Shown piece after piece: positions 1 to 7,936 of a stretch of DNA of 15,429 nucleotides. The DNA lies in contig QILZ01000135.1 in NCBI GenBank assembly GCA_003233545.1, forward strand, positions 1 to 15,429, in the 5' to 3' direction. The translations under genes and the position numbers were made by a program. Positions within the stretch are counted from its first letter, which is position 1, and each line of letters begins with the position of its first letter. The DNA is from Spirochaetales bacterium. GTDB lineage: Bacteria > Spirochaetota > Spirochaetia > SZUA-6. Under the pieces are notes generated by a model, which made no database searches, was not told the origin of the DNA, and worked only from the letters and a program-made list of their open reading frames with translations.

Positions 1-525
1 GGAAAGAAGCTTAAGAGTAACCTTTCCAAACTCTACCATAATTATGTAGTCGGGCTTATAGATGGGAAGAAGTACGATAATGCCTTTTCTGTATTGCACA
101 CGAAAGATGCAAAGATGTACCTGCGCAGGGATGTGCAGGAAAAACTTGTTGTTTATATCTACCAGGTTCTGGCTAAAGCCGCAGCGGGAGATGGCAACGG
201 CGGCAGGAATAAAGGCACCCCCGGAACCGCCGGCAGCACCAGCAGGAATCTGAGCAGTAATAAGAGTAACGGCCTGGGCACCCCCGGCGATTCGGCTTAT
301 CTTAGAGCTGCGGCCATACTTGAAAAGGGTATCAGGGAAACCGGAAGAGATTATAGACTGCTTCGAAATTATGCGATATATGTTCATAATGCCGCAGTGG
401 AGAGAATAAAGAGCGGGGACTACAGGACTGCAGAAATGATAATTAATAAGGGGCTTAAGCTGGTACCGGACAGTGCGGTTATGCGGAAGGATGCTGAGTT
501 TATCAGAAAGGCGGCGAACCGCTGA
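1..525 (+). CDS. C-terminal part of a TPR-like helical repeat protein (5' end outside window)
   Basis: The frame is open from base 1 to the TGA at 523-525, so at least 174 codons of a longer gene are present. Two blocks rich in amphipathic helix flank a low-complexity linker of Gly, Thr, Asn and Ser encoded at about 181-295, where the 11-base string GGCACCCCCGG occurs twice (214 and 277), 63 bp apart. The last 75 residues (paired helices, 'LEKGI', 'YRTAEMIINKGLKLVPDS') have the spacing and Ala/Leu/Tyr pattern of tetratricopeptide repeats, so a protein-protein interaction role is likely. The Gly/Ser insert looks like a later expansion between repeats. The gene seems more GC-rich than most of the window. 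It faces the 953-residue gene tail to tail. The N-terminus and any signal peptide cannot be seen. Exact function is not recognised. Confidence 0.75.
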   Translation, partial: GKKLKSNLSKLYHNYVVGLIDGKKYDNAFSVLHTKDAKMYLRRDVQEKLVVYIYQVLAKAAAGDGNGGRNKGTPGTAGSTSRNLSSNKSNGLGTPGDSAYLRAAAILEKGIRETGRDYRLLRNYAIYVHNAAVERIKSGDYRTAEMIINKGLKLVPDSAVMRKDAEFIRKAANR

Positions 526-607
526 CAGGTAAATCCCATAAAGAATCTCTCTGAAATATTTGACAATTACTACTATACCTGTCAGGCCTGCTAAGGCATA
601 AAGGTAA

Positions 608-745
608 TCGAAGGGTACGCCGTTTATTACCATCCGCGGTTATGTGAATCCCAGCAGTCGTTACGACGTGGATTATTATGGAAAATGGCCCCATCGCCAT
701 AATAGTGAATATTCGGACCGGGCTGTTATTAGCCGCCCAGTCTAA
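608..745 (+). other. Possible relic coding segment in the convergent intergenic region
   Basis: Between the two convergent genes (526-770) there is no full gene. One stop-free stretch of 45 codons in frame 2 reads like a real protein tail: many Tyr, Arg, His and Asp and few Leu or Ile, for example 'YVNPSSRYDVDYYGKWPHRH'. It has no start codon or ribosome site upstream and is preceded by a stop at 605-607. It may be the remnant of a deleted gene, or chance. Confidence is low. Confidence 0.2.
674..704. repeat. Inverted repeat between convergent genes, possible bidirectional terminator
   Basis: TATTATGG (674-681) pairs with CCATAATA (697-704). A smaller ATGG/CCAT stem nests in the loop (685-694). 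It sits between two converging genes, where a shared terminator would be expected. There is no T-tract on either side, so the terminator role is only a guess. Confidence 0.3.
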
Positions 746-770
746 AACTTTAAGTCAGAAATGAGGAATA

Positions 771-3632
771 TTATTTAATTCCTTCAGGATTTACAACTAC
801 GATCTTCCCATTTTTTGTTCCTACAATTATCCTGCCTTTAGCAGCTTCGGGGCGGGTTGAGATAATACCGCCAACTTTGAGTGATTTTACTATTTTTCCT
901 GTTTTTGCATCTATTACCACCAATGCCCTACCCAAATTGCCCGCATAAAGATAACCGTCATAATAAAGAGGCGGCGATGAAATACCCTTAACCGGAGGAA
1001 ACATGGAACTGCCATTAAGCTCTGCAAAACTATATATCGTGGATTTTGCGAACATAAAAATACCGTTTTTTCCGTATTCCAAATCCTGAAACACCCCGAT
1101 AGATTTTACACCTGCAGGTTTTTTCTGCCAGATTATTTTATTTTTTGCCAGATTAATACATACTATAGTACCCCTTCTCCCCGGGAAAAATGCTTTATTT
1201 CCATGAACTGTCACTGCTACTGCTACTGGTTGTACTGCTCTGGTTTGAAGTTTTGTAATAATCTTACCGCTATTCGGATTTATCTTATAAAAGACACCCT
1301 GCTGGTTTACTATGAGAATAGTATTTTTATATATAGACGGGGTCATCTTTGAACCTCCGGGTATTTTTATCTTTTTAATAGTACTGCCCGTATTAATATC
1401 AAGAATTTTAATTGCATTATCTGTCGGGAATAATGCTTTCTGACCATAGCTAACAATATGCCGGCCGAACATGTGGTTATTAGCTCCGGTTAATGCCTTT
1501 CTATAAAGGATATTACCTGTAACAGCATCTGAGATTAAAAATTCTTCCGATCCTGAAAAGAAAATCTTGCTCCCTATAAGCTCAGGAAATGAATTTTCAT
1601 TAGATATATTTTTTGTATGTGTACTCCATATTTTCCGTCCCATTTTACTCACCGCATGCAGAACACCCTTGTTATCCGCAAAAATAATTCTATCCCTGAA
1701 ACTAATAATTTTGCCTACAATATTATTATCAGTCGGTGAAAAGCTGTACGGAATTGCTTTTGGTTTTAAGACAACAGAATATACTTTCCCATGACCCTTC
1801 TTGATATCGATTGTGAGTTCTTTACTAAAATACTCATCCCTTTGGATCTTAAAGGATACCTTCTCTCCTGTTGCAAACCCTGCAGAGTAGCTTCCCTTTC
1901 CAACTACGATACCGTTCATAACAATTTCCGCATCAATGGGAGTTGTTTTTATTCCGATTTCTTCTTTTTCCCTCTCCAGTTTAAGATTGTATATGCCGAC
2001 AGAACCCTCGGCAGTAACGACTCTTATATCTTTTTTTATATATCCTTTTTTACGCGCTGTAATGGAAAGATTTTCACCCCATTTGTATTTTCCGGAATAA
2101 AATCCCGTTCCGACCTTAGTGCCATTAACCAGTATTTCTGCATCGAAAGGTTCCGCTTTAACTTCGATTGTTTCTTTTTTTTCTTGAAGTGTAAGTCGAT
2201 ACGTTTTTCCCGAACTCTTTTCCACACTAATATTGATGCGTTTTTCTACATAGCCGTCTTTCCTTGCATCTATTGAAAGTTTTTCTCCCCATAAGAAATT
2301 ACCGGCAAAAGAACCTTCTGCCACCTTTTTGCCATTTATAATTATTTCTGCATCGGAGGGAATAACATTTACTTTGATTGTTGCTTTCATCTCCTTAAGT
2401 TTAATTTGATAATTCCTGCCGGAACCTTTTATCACGTTAAGTTCAAGTTTCTTCGGAACATAACCGTTCTTTTTAATGAGGAAGATAAGCTTATTACCCT
2501 GTTTAAAAAGCCCGAAGAAAGAACCTCTGCCTACAGAATCACCATTTAACATTATCTCTGCATCTTTGGGCTCCACCCTTATTCCTATTTTTTCAAAACT
2601 GAGAGTTGTCTTTTTTTGCTCTGCTGTGATAGTTCCTTTAGATGCCGACTGTTCCGGGGAGCCTTCTGCTTTTGCAGTTTCCTGCAGGACAGGGATTTCA
2701 ATAATCTTTATTTTTTCTACCGGATCCAATTGTTTAAGACTTTCCTTTGATATTTTTCTCGGGGCACTAATTTGTTTCTCTACCTGTCGAATTGTCAGAA
2801 CAACGAGTTTTTCCACTTCTTTTACCTTCTCGGGTGTTACCTCTTCTTTTGCCTTTACTATTCGATCTATTTCCCTGGAAACCGCTTTAAAAGTTTTTTC
2901 TGTTTTATTAAGAACTGCCGTATCTATTTTTATCTCCTGATTTGCATCCACAACTGGCGCTGCCTTTTCTATTTTTTCTACTGTCTTTAACAATACTTCA
3001 TGTTTACCCTTTAAATCTTTTTTAATAGCGTCGATATCGATAGCAGCAGGTAAAACAGAAACCCTGCCTTTTTTCACTGCAACAACAGTACCCTTTTCTT
3101 TACTAAATCTTACACCGAACTGTGTTCCTCTAACTCCGCATATCACAGATGGAGTTTGTATCCTGAACCTGTCATTTTTAGAAAGTTTTCTTACTTTAGA
3201 AAGAACTGCCCCGGTTATAAGACCAACTTTAACATTATTGTCCTGCACCTGTAATAATATATCCTTTAATTTAATTTCCGTATCCGCCTGTACACGTATC
3301 GAAGCCGTATTGCCGAATTGTATTTCACAGTACGATTCTTTGCCTACCTTCATTAGATCACCTTTTTTAAGAAATTCACCGATATTTGCTTCCTGCCAGT
3401 CAGAACCATCAAAAACATACACATCACCTGATAAAAATGTAATCATTGCATGTAATTCATTAGAAATCTCCACAGCCTCTGTAGGTGTTTCTACGGGTTT
3501 GGCGGATACCTGCTCTGTTTTTTTCACCTCAGGTTTTTTAGCAGGTTTTTCCTGTTTTTGGCAAGAGTAAAAAACCATAATGAATGCAGCAAATGTAAAT
3601 ACAAAAAAATACCTGCGCAATGAAGGAATCAT
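771..3632 (-). CDS. FecR - 4x PEGA - PQQ-like beta-propeller lipoprotein
   Basis: The 953-residue product starts at ATG 3632 with a strong ribosome site, AGAGGAGA (3638-3645), 5 bases upstream. Residues 1-24 are a signal peptide ending in a relaxed lipobox (V-F-Y-S-C, Cys24), so it is probably an envelope lipoprotein. Order of parts: a Lys/Pro/Glu linker (25-58); a FecR-type domain (about 62-195, with 'IQTPSVICGVRGTQFGV'); a charged helical stretch (200-345); four tandem PEGA units (about 346-625); and a PQQ/WD-like propeller (about 627-950, with 'DAKTGKI' and 'INPNSGKI' blade motifs). The DAEI motif recurs at 357, 427, 497 and 567, exactly 70 residues apart. FecR in other bacteria signals from TonB receptors to sigma factors, but no such partners are seen here. 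PEGA units are surface-associated beta modules. A scaffold or sensor role at the periplasm or outer membrane is inferred. It lies 254 bp behind the CBM9-like gene and has its own candidate promoter. Confidence 0.88.
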   Translation of the reverse strand: MIPSLRRYFFVFTFAAFIMVFYSCQKQEKPAKKPEVKKTEQVSAKPVETPTEAVEISNELHAMITFLSGDVYVFDGSDWQEANIGEFLKKGDLMKVGKESYCEIQFGNTASIRVQADTEIKLKDILLQVQDNNVKVGLITGAVLSKVRKLSKNDRFRIQTPSVICGVRGTQFGVRFSKEKGTVVAVKKGRVSVLPAAIDIDAIKKDLKGKHEVLLKTVEKIEKAAPVVDANQEIKIDTAVLNKTEKTFKAVSREIDRIVKAKEEVTPEKVKEVEKLVVLTIRQVEKQISAPRKISKESLKQLDPVEKIKIIEIPVLQETAKAEGSPEQSASKGTITAEQKKTTLSFEKIGIRVEPKDAEIMLNGDSVGRGSFFGLFKQGNKLIFLIKKNGYVPKKLELNVIKGSGRNYQIKLKEMKATIKVNVIPSDAEIIINGKKVAEGSFAGNFLWGEKLSIDARKDGYVEKRINISVEKSSGKTYRLTLQEKKETIEVKAEPFDAEILVNGTKVGTGFYSGKYKWGENLSITARKKGYIKKDIRVVTAEGSVGIYNLKLEREKEEIGIKTTPIDAEIVMNGIVVGKGSYSAGFATGEKVSFKIQRDEYFSKELTIDIKKGHGKVYSVVLKPKAIPYSFSPTDNNIVGKIISFRDRIIFADNKGVLHAVSKMGRKIWSTHTKNISNENSFPELIGSKIFFSGSEEFLISDAVTGNILYRKALTGANNHMFGRHIVSYGQKALFPTDNAIKILDINTGSTIKKIKIPGGSKMTPSIYKNTILIVNQQGVFYKINPNSGKIITKLQTRAVQPVAVAVTVHGNKAFFPGRRGTIVCINLAKNKIIWQKKPAGVKSIGVFQDLEYGKNGIFMFAKSTIYSFAELNGSSMFPPVKGISSPPLYYDGYLYAGNLGRALVVIDAKTGKIVKSLKVGGIISTRPEAAKGRIIVGTKNGKIVVVNPEGIK
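1758..2597 (-). repeat. Four tandem PEGA repeats with exact 70-residue (210-bp) period
   Basis: This part of the FecR-PEGA-PQQ gene encodes four units that share P-x-DAEI, an N-G turn, a G-S/F-Y-S/F-x-G segment, a W/G-E-K/N-L-S strand, a K/R-K/D-x-GY turn and a closing Y-x-L-x-L strand. The DAEI motif positions differ by exactly 70 residues each time, so the array has kept strict register although the units have diverged in sequence. Confidence 0.8.
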
Positions 3633-3691
3633 AATAATCTCCTCTATTTATGTGCCGTTTACCGGTATAGATTACAAGCTTATACCTAATA

Positions 3692-3722
3692 ATTATACCT
3701 TTAAATATTGATATTATCCAAA
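3692..3722 (-). promoter_or_regulatory. Candidate sigma-70-type promoter for the FecR-PEGA-PQQ gene
   Basis: On the minus strand a perfect -10 TATAAT (3697-3692) follows TGGATA (3720-3715) with a 17-base spacer. Transcription would start near 3685, about 50 bases before the ATG. The surrounding 254-bp spacer (3633-3886) is very AT-rich, and I see no clear terminator for the upstream gene in it. Confidence 0.4.
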
Positions 3723-3886
3723 TATAAACAAATAAAATCACTGCATAATAAAAAAAATATAAATAAAAACAGAAGCAGTTATGATTATGATGCAAATCTT
3801 TCCGGTTGATAAAAATCAGGCTGCTTTTTTTAAAATTCTCTACGTGGAACTTGATTCCGGTAAAATTTATCTTTTTTTCGAGTCGG

Positions 3887-4594
3887 CTAATTAGACAAAA
3901 TAATGCGGGTTGCATTATCAGGATTGCCAAGCCTTGGTGATATGCTATAATCATAATGGCTGTAAACCCAAGCATCATCTCCACCCGGTCCCCAATCCAC
4001 AAACGATACATAAAAGTAAGATAGATTTACAACTGCACTTTTTGGTGTTTTAATTTCTATAACCTGATTAACTGCCACAGATGTATTTGTCAGCGTTTCA
4101 TACTGTGATCCTACGGTCCATAAACTTCCATTAAAACCAACATCAAATTCTTTTATAACTGGATTTTCACTTGTATCGAGCCAAATATCTATTCTATACA
4201 ACCCCTGGCCATTCGTCCATGTAGAATTCGGTACACCGTCATAAAAATCAATATAGATATAAAGATAGCTGTCATCCTGGTACAGTCTTATGTTCTTTAG
4301 ATCGAGGCCGGTATAGGAGGTAGGATCATCGCCTTCTGCATCTTTAAAATAAATACAGGAAGCATTATCCCACTCTCCGGAAGTATTTAGTCCATCCATA
4401 TTTATTGTTTTAGTAGGTACTGTAAAATATACAGGTGCAGATAAATTACTTCCGGAATTACTTAAAGGGTCATTCGGATTGTTTAAATCCGGCAGCCGGA
4501 AAAAAGGATAGCAGGAATTAACAAGTACTAAAATTATCAGGTAAAATACAAGATATATAAAAACCCCGATGATGTTTAAATAGGCTCTTTTCAT
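3887..4594 (-). CDS. Lipoprotein with CBM9/DOMON-like domain
   Basis: The 235-residue product starts with a long hydrophobic signal ending at V-N-S-C (Cys28), so it is a likely lipoprotein. Just after the cysteine comes 'LNNPNDPLS' (37-45), a motif shared with the 178-residue lipoprotein of the same operon. Residues about 60-230 resemble the CBM9/DOMON beta-sandwich family: 'INMDGLNTSGEWDNA' matches the usual I-D-G-x-x-x-E-W-x-x-A opening, followed by 'DDSYLYIYIDF' and 'YRIDIWLDT'. Such domains bind sugars, or haem in some DOMON relatives; the ligand here is unknown. The ATG lies one base after the stop of the 846-residue gene (TAG-G-ATG) with no independent ribosome site, which suggests translational coupling. 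Probably it is the last gene of a three-gene operon. Confidence 0.72.
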   Translation of the reverse strand: MKRAYLNIIGVFIYLVFYLIILVLVNSCYPFFRLPDLNNPNDPLSNSGSNLSAPVYFTVPTKTINMDGLNTSGEWDNASCIYFKDAEGDDPTSYTGLDLKNIRLYQDDSYLYIYIDFYDGVPNSTWTNGQGLYRIDIWLDTSENPVIKEFDVGFNGSLWTVGSQYETLTNTSVAVNQVIEIKTPKSAVVNLSYFYVSFVDWGPGGDDAWVYSHYDYSISPRLGNPDNATRIILSN

Positions 4595-4595
4595 C

Positions 4596-7136
4596 CTAAA
4601 ACATGTAACCTACAGATATTAAGGCCTGTGCCTGAGCAATCGGGTCGTTTACAGAGGAAAAAGCGAAAGTTGCCTCAAATAAAGATGATAAAATAAAGTG
4701 ATTCTTTGCTATACCGTAGCCAAACATAGCCGCACCACTATTCGATCCCAATGGTAAATATAATGCACTGAATATATGAGAGATTTTCTTAAATCCATTA
4801 AAGAGTATTATAGAAGGGACCGGTACGGGATAACCAGGCGGAGCATTAAAAATATAATAGACATCTGCACCCCAGTAAATATTTCCGCCAAACGATATAT
4901 TTAATCCTGAATTAACAGGCACCGGTACTGTAAAGTTACCATAATCATATGATATTCCCCCTCCGATACCAATATAAAACAATAAAGCTCTATACGATGA
5001 TTTCTTTAATTTAGAATAATTCTTAGAAGATATATAAGTGCTTATAGAACCTTCTTTCCATTTGCTTCTAATACCATTCTTATTTACTGCACATATTCTA
5101 AAAACCTGATACCCTTTTGAATTCCATTTTTTCTTAAATACAATTTCTGTTCCCTTTACATCATAGTTTTCATATAAAATATCACCTAATACTTTTTTTT
5201 CTCCGATTCTTCCTGCCTGAACAATGTAATGATCCGCTCCTTCTACCTTCTTCCACGAAAGAAAGTACCCGTTATTCTCAATAGTGTATGATTTTGTTTC
5301 CATATCAGACGGGTATTTTTTACTTTTACCGCTCTTTAAGAAAACTATATTCCTGTCTTTATTAAGTCTGACTTTTTCACTAACTTCTTTAAACCAGTCA
5401 TCCCGTGCTGTGATTTTTACCTGATTCTCTTTAAGCCCCTTTAACCTTATAGGGCTGTTCCCATATTTTTTCCCATTTAAATATACCATCATTCCGGTAG
5501 GGTTCGTAATTACTATAAGTTCTTTGCCATTTATTTTCTTATGACCTTTATATGCTGCCTTCGAAAGTTTTATCTTTTCACCCAAATAACCTGCTAATCT
5601 ATCTCCTGTAACCCGTTTCTTCGCAGTTAATTTGTTTATTATAGCATAAACACTTACTCCAGCCATTATTGCCGATAATACAGGCCCTCCCCATTTCGTT
5701 ATTTCCGCCAGGTTTGCAAAAGTGTACTTATTCTTAATTTCATTATGAAGATTCTTAAGCTTATCAGAGTCCGTAGAAACTTCATACTGTGCATACAAAT
5801 TGCTTCCTTCATCTGCAAGCTTTTTCCCTGTATTGTCATACCAGAAATAACCCGAAATACCTCCCAATCCAAGTGCAGCCGTAAGAATAAAGGAAGGGAA
5901 TACTACATTTGTATCTATTTTGTTTCTGGAACTTATTACATTACCTATATAATTTTTCTCCTCATTAAACTGATAGTAGTCTACCGGACTTATAAAAGTG
6001 GAAATTTCAAATATCTTTCCATAAGATGCAATTGCTTTTTTTAATTCCTGCTTAGAAAGATAAAATGATGCTTTTATCCCAAATATATTTGCAAGCAATG
6101 CTGTATTTTTCTCTACTCCGGATTTTATATATTCAGGTTTAAGATAAGAATCTGCATTTAAATATAAAGTTACAGCATTATTTAACAGAGCAACATCGGG
6201 AGTAAAAAAACTGTCTTTAATATCCCTTCTATTTTCTTTTATCCTGTATTCTGCAAAGAGTTCTTCAAAATTATCCTTCTCTTTCTTTATAGCTTTGCTA
6301 TATGATATATCATCCAGTAAATTGAGGACCTTTGTAAATAACCGGTTTATAGTCTCTGAATCTTTACCATTATTCCATTCTTTTCGAATCTTTTTTTTAA
6401 TCCCATCTAAATATTGTTTTTCCTTTTCTGTAAGATAGGGTATGGAAAAACCAATATTATAGGTACTGTCCTCTTTTACATCCAGCTCCTTTCTAAAAAT
6501 AGTAACTTCCCCAAGCATCCTTTTTTGTCGTATTTCTACCAAACGATTACCATTTAAAACCTTCTTTATATTGAAACTGTTTTTAGCAATAAAATTATTA
6601 TCGATATAAACACTAAAATCACCCTGCTCACCGTTATTTTTTAACTGTATAACACCAAACCCAATATGATATCCGCTAAACCTCCCTACAAGATTCGATG
6701 CGAGCTGGTCGGAAGCATTAAAAATATCAAAAATACTTTTTGCAACTGCTCTTTCAGTTATTGTAATTTTATTCTTTTTCTTATCATAAAGAGACATTTC
6801 AAACACTATGTTTTTGTCTCTGTTTAAATAAGCTTTTCCAAAAATCATGTTATCCAGTTTTTTCTCTTTCGCGTACCTTTGAGCATCTCTAAGCGTTTCC
6901 TTATACGGATTTATTCCGCTGATAGATTCTACTCTATATTTACCGATAAGCTTAAGCGTGATTGAAATAGTTTCTGTTACGGTACTGCATATGATATCAT
7001 ATCGGGTATCTTTTGTAGTATTTATCATCGAGATAATACCAATTCGGGGTTTAGGCAGATTAGTTTCTGCTTTTACACCTGTGACAGTTGAAATCAGAAA
7101 AGAAAAAGCTAACAAAATTTTAAACTTTGTAATCAT
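4596..7136 (-). CDS. Secreted multidomain protein: TolB/FlgO-like N-terminus, PEGA and FN3 domains, C-terminal barrel-like region
   Basis: The 846-residue product starts at ATG 7136 with GAGGTG (7147-7152) 10 bases upstream. Residues 1-23 form a Sec signal (cleavage after V-K-A likely). Residues about 29-155 resemble the TolB-N/FlgO-like fold common in spirochaetal proteins ('RIGIISMINTTKDTRYD', 'LDNMIFGKAYL'). A PEGA-like segment follows at about 158-235. A helical part (240-400) precedes two hydrophobic stretches (about 412-431 and 483-500). Next are a clear PEGA domain (about 540-602, 'TNPTGMMVYLNGKKYGN') and an FN3-like domain (about 618-705, 'YFLSWKKVEGADHYIVQAG'). The last 130 residues alternate hydrophobic and polar residues with many Gly and Tyr and end in Phe, like an outer-membrane barrel strand. 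It may anchor the two flanking lipoproteins at the outer membrane; this is inferred. Confidence 0.72.
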   Translation of the reverse strand: MITKFKILLAFSFLISTVTGVKAETNLPKPRIGIISMINTTKDTRYDIICSTVTETISITLKLIGKYRVESISGINPYKETLRDAQRYAKEKKLDNMIFGKAYLNRDKNIVFEMSLYDKKKNKITITERAVAKSIFDIFNASDQLASNLVGRFSGYHIGFGVIQLKNNGEQGDFSVYIDNNFIAKNSFNIKKVLNGNRLVEIRQKRMLGEVTIFRKELDVKEDSTYNIGFSIPYLTEKEKQYLDGIKKKIRKEWNNGKDSETINRLFTKVLNLLDDISYSKAIKKEKDNFEELFAEYRIKENRRDIKDSFFTPDVALLNNAVTLYLNADSYLKPEYIKSGVEKNTALLANIFGIKASFYLSKQELKKAIASYGKIFEISTFISPVDYYQFNEEKNYIGNVISSRNKIDTNVVFPSFILTAALGLGGISGYFWYDNTGKKLADEGSNLYAQYEVSTDSDKLKNLHNEIKNKYTFANLAEITKWGGPVLSAIMAGVSVYAIINKLTAKKRVTGDRLAGYLGEKIKLSKAAYKGHKKINGKELIVITNPTGMMVYLNGKKYGNSPIRLKGLKENQVKITARDDWFKEVSEKVRLNKDRNIVFLKSGKSKKYPSDMETKSYTIENNGYFLSWKKVEGADHYIVQAGRIGEKKVLGDILYENYDVKGTEIVFKKKWNSKGYQVFRICAVNKNGIRSKWKEGSISTYISSKNYSKLKKSSYRALLFYIGIGGGISYDYGNFTVPVPVNSGLNISFGGNIYWGADVYYIFNAPPGYPVPVPSIILFNGFKKISHIFSALYLPLGSNSGAAMFGYGIAKNHFILSSLFEATFAFSSVNDPIAQAQALISVGYMF

Positions 7137-7179
7137 TTTGATTAAGCACCTCTATAATTCAGCATTTATATCTTAATTG

Positions 7180-7716
7180 TCAATTAGATATATAAACATC
7201 AAAACTCCCTGATACGGAAGTCCCATCTTCTTCCTGAACAGAGTAAGTTCCCTTAAAATGGTCTCCTGCAAACAATTCTATATTTAGAGAACCACTTGAT
7301 CCATGGCTGCCCCAACCTCCATAAGTATCTTCATTTTCCTTGCTGAGCACATAAATATCAATATTATCACCTGCAATATCTAACAATGCACCGCTTGTTA
7401 TTAAAGCATTTGTTGCTATATCGATACCGGTATTATCAATGGAAGTATTATTGGGGTCCAATATCCTTATAGCAACGCCGTTATCTCCATAGCTCTGTTC
7501 CGGCGCGTAAAATGCTTTTGCATTTTCTATATTGATATTCACATTTTTATTAACAATAGTACCATTCATGCTAAAATAGTTCTTAGATTTATGGCTGTAC
7601 AAGGGATCGTACGGATTATTTAAAAGCGGAACTGAATAAAAACATCCGGAAAATATCAATAGAGGTAATATAAAAGTAAATTTAACTGCTCTTAACGTAT
7701 CTTTTATTCGCAACAT
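7180..7716 (-). CDS. Small lipoprotein of unknown function with LNNPxDPL motif
   Basis: The 178-residue product has a signal peptide ending in a good lipobox (I-F-S-G-C, Cys25), followed by 'LLNNPYDPL' (31-39), the motif also found behind the cysteine of the CBM9-like lipoprotein two genes on. The rest is beta-rich, with Gly, Asp, Asn and Ser, and ends in 'GTSVSGSFDVYISN'. I do not recognise a named family. The ATG at 7716 lacks a good Shine-Dalgarno sequence (only weak purines upstream). An in-frame TGA three codons upstream excludes a longer product, and no other start precedes the signal peptide. It is probably the first gene of the operon, 43 bp before the 846-residue gene. A surface or periplasmic role is likely from the signal alone. 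Confidence 0.7.
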   Translation of the reverse strand: MLRIKDTLRAVKFTFILPLLIFSGCFYSVPLLNNPYDPLYSHKSKNYFSMNGTIVNKNVNINIENAKAFYAPEQSYGDNGVAIRILDPNNTSIDNTGIDIATNALITSGALLDIAGDNIDIYVLSKENEDTYGGWGSHGSSGSLNIELFAGDHFKGTYSVQEEDGTSVSGSFDVYISN

Positions 7717-7746
7717 TCTTAATCAAGTAATAATTAATTAATAAGC

Positions 7747-7775
7747 TCTATATCACAGGATGGAAAACAAATCAA
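7747..7775 (-). promoter_or_regulatory. Candidate promoter of the three-gene lipoprotein operon
   Basis: On the minus strand TTGATT (7775-7770) and TATAGA (7752-7747) are separated by exactly 17 bases, upstream of the first lipoprotein gene. The predicted 5' leader is about 25 bases. Matches to the sigma-70 consensus are partial, so the call rests on spacing and position. Confidence 0.4.
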
Positions 7776-7805
7776 GAAAATGAGAAATAATTCCGAAAAT
7801 TGCAG

Positions 7806-7831
7806 TCAAAGCCCGAAGCAGGCATCTTTGA
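7806..7831 (-). terminator. Hairpin downstream of the ROK gene, possible terminator
   Basis: TCAAAG (7806-7811) pairs with CTTTGA (7826-7831), with an inner GCC/GGC pairing. On the minus strand it lies about 105 bases beyond the ROK stop codon and is followed by a weak T-run (CAATTTTCGG). It could end the sulfatase-ROK transcript or be an operator-like palindrome for the next operon. The 220-bp spacer 7717-7936 holds no gene. Confidence 0.3.
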
Positions 7832-7936
7832 ACTTATTTCCTTATCATTACTCTATTGAGTAAAAGTTGAGTTATTTATAGAAAAAACAGTTTTAGGAGC
7901 ACAGAGTATCCCATCTACAATTACCAGGTTTGGGTA

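Noticed and set aside
503..700. 65-codon minus-strand open frame over the end of the first gene
   Set aside because: No ribosome site, overlaps the TPR-like gene antisense, and composition is not protein-like.
3538..4011. 157-codon minus-strand open frame across the spacer between two lipoprotein genes
   Set aside because: It overlaps both real genes in another frame, has no ribosome site, and its middle is translated AT-rich spacer (many Ile, Tyr, Phe, Lys).
7843..7850. Third TAATGATA copy (minus strand) as another ROK operator
   Set aside because: An AT-rich 8-mer is expected about once or twice by chance in this window; no second copy lies at the 20-bp spacing.
7848..7863. TTACTC/GAGTAA hairpin as terminator
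   Set aside because: A 6-bp AT-rich stem without a following T-tract on either strand; could be chance.
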